A program made the position numbers and the translations under genes. From Candidatus Magasanikbacteria bacterium RIFCSPLOWO2_02_FULL_44_11 (GTDB lineage Bacteria; Patescibacteriota; Patescibacteriia; Magasanikbacterales; GWA2-37-8), in the NCBI GenBank assembly GCA_001783035.1, contig MFQK01000001.1, forward strand, positions 2,440 to 12,044: DNA of 9,605 bases, given 5' to 3'. Position 1 is the first letter of the stretch, and every line of letters starts with the position of its first letter. This document shows positions 7,786-9,605 of this stretch, one piece after another. Below the pieces are notes generated by a model. It was not told the DNA's origin, did no database searches, and saw only the letters and a program-made list of their open reading frames with translations.

Positions 7786-7938
7786 GGTAAGAAAAGGCAG
7801 TCTCTACCGTCAGTAACTTTGAGTCCAAAGCAGCAGCATCCATTATGAAGGTAGCCATCGCGTGCCACTTTTTTAGCGTACCCATGGACAAGTTGACCCA
7901 AGTCTGCCTACGATATATCGATGGGTGCCGTAAGATCT
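7786..7938 (+). other. Intergenic stretch before the sigma promoter, no gene supported
   Basis: Together with the terminator and the small ORF, this fills the 337-base gap between 7642 and the sigma start at 7980. It contains GGCAGTCT and TACCGT (7796-7810), also found after trpS, and a perfect 10-bp palindrome CGATATATCG (7911-7920). An ATG at 7845 is in frame with the sigma gene, but the 45 added residues do not resemble a sigma N-terminus. A TTGACC (7893-7898) lacks a well-spaced -10. Confidence 0.5.
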
Positions 7939-7968
7939 TTAACCATTATTCGTCGTATATGATACAAT
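7939..7968 (+). promoter_or_regulatory. Promoter of the sigma-factor gene
   Basis: TACAAT at 7963-7968 is preceded by TGA, giving TGATACAAT, an extended -10 with one mismatch. TTAACC at 7939-7944 is a 4-of-6 match to the -35 at 18 bases. Transcription would start near 7975, about five bases before ATG at 7980, so the mRNA would be nearly leaderless. This supports the downstream start. Confidence 0.55.
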
Positions 7969-7979
7969 CGTCCATAACT

Positions 7980-8477
7980 ATGGGGCGGGAGGCTTTCCTC
8001 GAAGCGTACGACAAACACGCCGACGCGATTTTTAAACATTGTTATTTTCGGCTTTTCAACCGCGAACGTGCCAAGGAAATCATGCAGGACACGTTTTTAC
8101 GCGCCTGGGAACAAATGGCTAAAGGAGTCGAAATAAAAAATATTAAGGCCTTTCTGTACCGCATTGCCACCAACCTCATCATCGATGATACACGTAAGAA
8201 AAAAACGAGCTCGCTCGATTTGATGCAGGGACAAGGTTTTAACCCCGCCGTATCGGACACCGACGCGATTTTCAACCGACTGGACGGGGAACGGGTAAAA
8301 AAAATGATTGAGCGCATGGATGAAAAATACGCGACGGTTATTTTAATGCGTTATGTCGACGACCTGACGGTCAAAGAAATTTCCGAAATTCTGAGTGTGA
8401 CGCAAAACGTCGTGTCGGTCAGGATTCACCGCGGACTCAAAGAAATTAAAAAAATTATATATGAAGAAAGCAAATGA
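7980..8477 (+). CDS. ECF-type RNA polymerase sigma factor (sigma-70 family)
   Basis: A 165-residue sigma factor that would direct core RNA polymerase to a specific promoter set. Region 2 spans about 5-75: REAFLEAYDKHADAIFKH, then AKEIMQDTFLRAWEQM (31-46, the region 2.2 core-binding motif) and AFLYRIATNLIIDDTRKKK (57-75, -10 recognition). A short linker (76-100) leads to region 4 (about 105-160), with the helix-turn-helix in YVDDLTVKEISEILSVTQNVVSVRIHR. Regions 1 and 3 are absent, as in ECF sigmas, and the length is normal. ATG at 7980 is preferred over the in-frame ATG at 7845 because the sigma fold begins here and a promoter lies directly upstream. The gene overlaps the next ORF by 17 bases. 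Its target genes cannot be read from this window. Confidence 0.92.
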   Translation: MGREAFLEAYDKHADAIFKHCYFRLFNRERAKEIMQDTFLRAWEQMAKGVEIKNIKAFLYRIATNLIIDDTRKKKTSSLDLMQGQGFNPAVSDTDAIFNRLDGERVKKMIERMDEKYATVILMRYVDDLTVKEISEILSVTQNVVSVRIHRGLKEIKKIIYEESK

Positions 8478-8643
8478 AGACTCCCCGGAAGATCTCCGGG
8501 CAGTCGCCCGCGAGATTAATCTGTCGCGCGAGGAAAAACAGGCTATCTGGCAAGTGTTGGAAACACAAATATCACCGCCACAATCGGTACCGGTTGTCTT
8601 TCCAGACAAACCGTCACCGGCTTCGCCGACGATAGCTTCATAA
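8461..8643 (+). CDS. 60-residue protein overlapping the sigma gene, possible reduced anti-sigma factor
   Basis: It starts 17 bases inside the 3' end of the sigma gene, an overlap that suggests translational coupling. The sequence is acidic and helical at first (SPEDLRAVAREINLSREEKQ, then AIWQVLETQI, about 8-37), followed by a Pro/Ser-rich tail (38-60). The charged helix with LSREEKQAIW resembles the N-terminal cytoplasmic part of anti-sigma proteins encoded after ECF sigmas. The transmembrane helix and outer domain usual there are missing. It ends in TAA with no continuation in frame, so it is either a small soluble regulator or a truncated remnant. The anti-sigma role is inferred from position and style only. 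A competing frame from ATG at 8474 gives an Arg/His-rich chain and is less likely. Confidence 0.65.
   Translation: MKKANEDSPEDLRAVAREINLSREEKQAIWQVLETQISPPQSVPVVFPDKPSPASPTIAS
8484..8500 (+). repeat. GC-rich hairpin just after the sigma stop codon
   Basis: CCCGGA (8484-8489) pairs perfectly with TCCGGG (8495-8500) across loop AGATC. It begins seven bases after the sigma stop and lies inside the 60-residue ORF. No T tract follows, so it is not a normal terminator. It may affect translation or mRNA decay at the gene junction. Confidence 0.5.
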
Positions 8644-8677
8644 AAAGCATCAGAACATCGGTTCCAAGCCCTTGTTC

Positions 8678-8706
8678 TTGACAAAAAGTCCGCTTTTCGC
8701 TATAAT
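8678..8706 (+). promoter_or_regulatory. rplA: Perfect consensus sigma-70 promoter of rplA
   Basis: TTGACA (8678-8683), a 17-base spacer and TATAAT (8701-8706) match the housekeeping consensus at all twelve positions with ideal spacing. Transcription should start near 8713, giving a leader of about 61 bases. rplA can thus be expressed strongly and independently of the sigma unit upstream. Confidence 0.95.
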
Positions 8707-8724
8707 CAGCTCACTTTATACATC

Positions 8725-8760
8725 GGTGGGATCCGGCTACACCCCGGAGTTCGTACCACT
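8725..8760 (+). promoter_or_regulatory. Ribosomal protein L1 leader, mimic of the 23S rRNA L1 stalk
   Basis: The rplA leader folds as an outer stem GTGG (8726-8729) with CCAC (8756-8759), extended by a G-U pair. An asymmetric internal loop follows (GA on the left, seven bases on the right), then an inner stem TCCGG (8732-8736) with CCGGA (8744-8748) closed by a 7-base loop. The flanks GGTGGGA (8725-8731) and TACCAC (8754-8759) match the two strands of helix 76 in bacterial 23S rRNA (GGUGGGA and UACCACC), where L1 binds. L1 is known to repress its own mRNA through such rRNA-like sites. The element ends 13 bases before the ATG. Confidence 0.8.
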
Positions 8761-8773
8761 AACATATTAAGAT

Positions 8774-9454
8774 ATGTCCAAAAGAATGTCCGCCTTAGCG
8801 GGAAAAGTAGACAAAAATAAAGTCTACACCATTGACGAAGCTGTTAAGCTTGTCAAAGAAACCAGCGGAGTAAAATTCGACGCCTCGGTCGAGGTGCACG
8901 CCAATGTTGGCATCGATCCAAAGAAAGGCGAACAGCAAATTCGCTCAACCGTGGTATTGCCGCATGGTACCGGAAAAAGTAAAGTAATTGCCGCCTTTGT
9001 TTCGGCTGACAAAGAAAAAGAAGCCAAAGACGCCGGAGCGGATTTTGTCTATGGCGAAGAAGAAATAAAAAAAATCAAAGACACCGGCAAATTTGATTTT
9101 GAAATTGCCGTGACCACGCCCGACATGATGCCAAAAATGGCGTCGGTCGCCAAAGTGCTTGGTCCGAAGGGTTTAATGCCAAACGCGAAAACCGAAACCG
9201 TCAGTACCAACTTGAAAAAGATGATTGAAGAATTGAAAAAGGGCAAAATCACTTTCAAAAATGATGACACTTCTAATATTCATGTCAGCGTTGGCAAAGT
9301 TAGTTTTTCGGAGGCACAGCTCAAGGAAAATATCGTTGCTTTCGTAGATGCTTTGAAGAAAGCTAAACCATCATCCGCTAAAGGCACCTACATCAAGAAC
9401 CTAGTCGTTTGCTCGGCTATGGGTCCGGCCATTCACTTATCCCAAACGGTTTAA
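8774..9454 (+). CDS. rplA: Large ribosomal subunit protein L1 (uL1)
   Basis: A 226-residue L1 protein, close to the usual bacterial length, which binds the 23S rRNA L1 stalk and helps deacylated tRNA leave the E site. The N-terminal part of domain I has DASVEVHANVGIDPKKGEQQ and IRSTVVLPHGTGK (to residue 68). Domain II carries LGPKGLMPNAKTETV (129-143), the best-known L1 signature. The chain then returns to domain I with NIHVSVGKVSFSEAQLKENI and YIKNLVVCSAMGPAIHLS to the end. The start is supported by the typical N-terminus (KVDKNKVYTIDEAVKLVKE) and the leader just upstream. No strong Shine-Dalgarno is seen. The usual partner rplK is not immediately upstream, where the sigma unit sits instead. 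Autoregulation through the leader is likely. Confidence 0.97.
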   Translation: MSKRMSALAGKVDKNKVYTIDEAVKLVKETSGVKFDASVEVHANVGIDPKKGEQQIRSTVVLPHGTGKSKVIAAFVSADKEKEAKDAGADFVYGEEEIKKIKDTGKFDFEIAVTTPDMMPKMASVAKVLGPKGLMPNAKTETVSTNLKKMIEELKKGKITFKNDDTSNIHVSVGKVSFSEAQLKENIVAFVDALKKAKPSSAKGTYIKNLVVCSAMGPAIHLSQTV

Positions 9455-9492
9455 AGCAGACGCACAAATAGGTATTTAAACAACATAGCGCA

Positions 9493-9512
9493 GCCCGCTC
9501 GCGCGGGCGAGC
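9493..9512. repeat. GC-rich segment with two competing hairpins
   Basis: GCCCGC/GCGGGC (9493-9498 with 9503-9508, loop TCGC) and GCTCGC/GCGAGC (9497-9502 with 9507-9512, loop GCGG) are both perfect 6-bp stems that share bases, so only one can form at a time. The segment lies inside the long inverted repeat. No T tract follows either. Confidence 0.6.
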
Positions 9513-9520
9513 TCGAAGCA

Positions 9521-9544
9521 AAAAGGTCGCCAAAGCGACCTTTT
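9521..9544 (+). terminator. Intrinsic terminator after rplA
   Basis: AAAAGGTCGC (9521-9530) and GCGACCTTTT (9535-9544) form a perfect 10-bp stem with loop CAAA. The A and T runs at its ends make it usable in both directions. It should end the rplA transcript about 90 bases after the stop codon. Confidence 0.85.
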
Positions 9545-9587
9545 ATGCTGTTTGTTTAATACCTATTTGCGCGTCTGCTGACCGCGT

Positions 9588-9605
9588 AAAAAGGTCGCCA
9601 AAGCG
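9588..9605 (+). repeat. Start of a second copy of the terminator, cut by the window edge
   Basis: AAAAAGGTCGCCAAAGCG is identical to 9520-9537, so it is an exact 18-base direct repeat of the terminator's first arm, loop and part of the second arm. The window ends before its expected GACC and T run. Confidence 0.75.

Larger units (their letters stand above)
9455..9579. repeat. Long inverted repeat downstream of rplA (22-bp arms)
   Basis: The left arm 9455-9476 (AGCAGACGCACAAATAGGTA then TT) and right arm 9558-9579 are inverted copies with one mismatch in 22. Pairing continues inward with bulges through the AAACAAC/GTTTGTTT stretch. The 81 bases between the arms hold a GC-rich hairpin and an intrinsic terminator. 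No ORF is present. It could be a very large composite terminator, a structured RNA, or a MITE- or REP-like palindromic element. No target-site duplication is evident. Confidence 0.8.

Noticed and set aside
7845..7979. Upstream ATG giving the sigma factor a 45-residue N-terminal extension
   Set aside because: The extension has no sigma-like features, and an extended -10 promoter lies between it and the better start at 7980.
8475..8477. Recoded UGA (glycine code 25 of Gracilibacteria/Absconditabacteria)
   Set aside because: UGA here follows a complete sigma region 4, and no in-frame UGA occurs inside the other genes, including the 1,992-codon frame.
8474..8635. Alternative ORF from ATG 8474 overlapping the sigma stop as ATGA
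   Set aside because: Its translation is an unusual Arg/His/Lys-rich chain, while the 8461 frame reads as a normal amphipathic helix plus tail.
8653..8677. GAAC/GTTC dyad between the 60-residue ORF and rplA as a terminator
   Set aside because: The stem is four pairs with a long loop and there is no T tract.
9455..9579. CRISPR-like or tRNA-like structure after rplA
   Set aside because: There is one inverted repeat rather than regularly spaced direct repeats, and no cloverleaf, TPsiC or anticodon arm could be made.

Overview
The window looks like chromosomal DNA from a small-genome bacterium, most likely a Candidate Phyla Radiation (Patescibacteria, Parcubacteria-like) lineage. This is an inference from gene style, not from a marker tree. 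The points in favour are a very large modular surface protein built from SbsA-type Ig-like and carboxypeptidase-regulatory-like modules, an extracytoplasmic-function (ECF) sigma factor with a tiny partner ORF, a short TrpRS, weak or absent Shine-Dalgarno sequences, and short intergenic gaps. The standard code fits: the sigma gene ends in TGA right after a complete region 4, and 1,992 codons of the surface gene contain no in-frame stop.

Layout. (1) Positions 1-5976, minus strand: one uninterrupted frame encoding a secreted or anchored surface protein whose C-terminus lies outside the window. It has an extended -10 promoter near 6080 and a hairpin plus U-rich tract directly before its ATG. (2) 5977-6213: divergent intergenic region with that promoter, a perfect single DnaA-box match, a 12-bp direct repeat and the trpS start region. 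(3) 6214-7197 plus: trpS, followed by a small two-helix membrane protein (7268-7642), a possible 28-aa ORF and a clear intrinsic terminator (7760-7785). (4) 7939-8643 plus: an ECF sigma factor with its own extended -10 promoter, overlapping a 60-aa ORF that resembles only the cytoplasmic head of an anti-sigma factor. (5) 8678-9454 plus: rplA, with a perfect consensus sigma-70 promoter and a leader hairpin that resembles the L1-binding stalk of 23S rRNA. (6) 9455-9605: a long inverted repeat enclosing a GC-rich hairpin and an intrinsic terminator, then the start of a second copy of the same terminator.

How the genes fit together. TrpRS and L1 are housekeeping translation genes. L1 very probably represses its own mRNA through the rRNA-like leader. 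The sigma factor and the small overlapping ORF form a likely regulatory pair. Nothing in the sequence shows that this sigma controls the neighbouring surface protein. No mobile-element genes, CRISPR arrays, tRNAs or rRNAs were seen. The most interesting items are the L1-stalk mimic, the hairpin at the surface-protein start, the reduced sigma partner and the inverted-repeat element after rplA.
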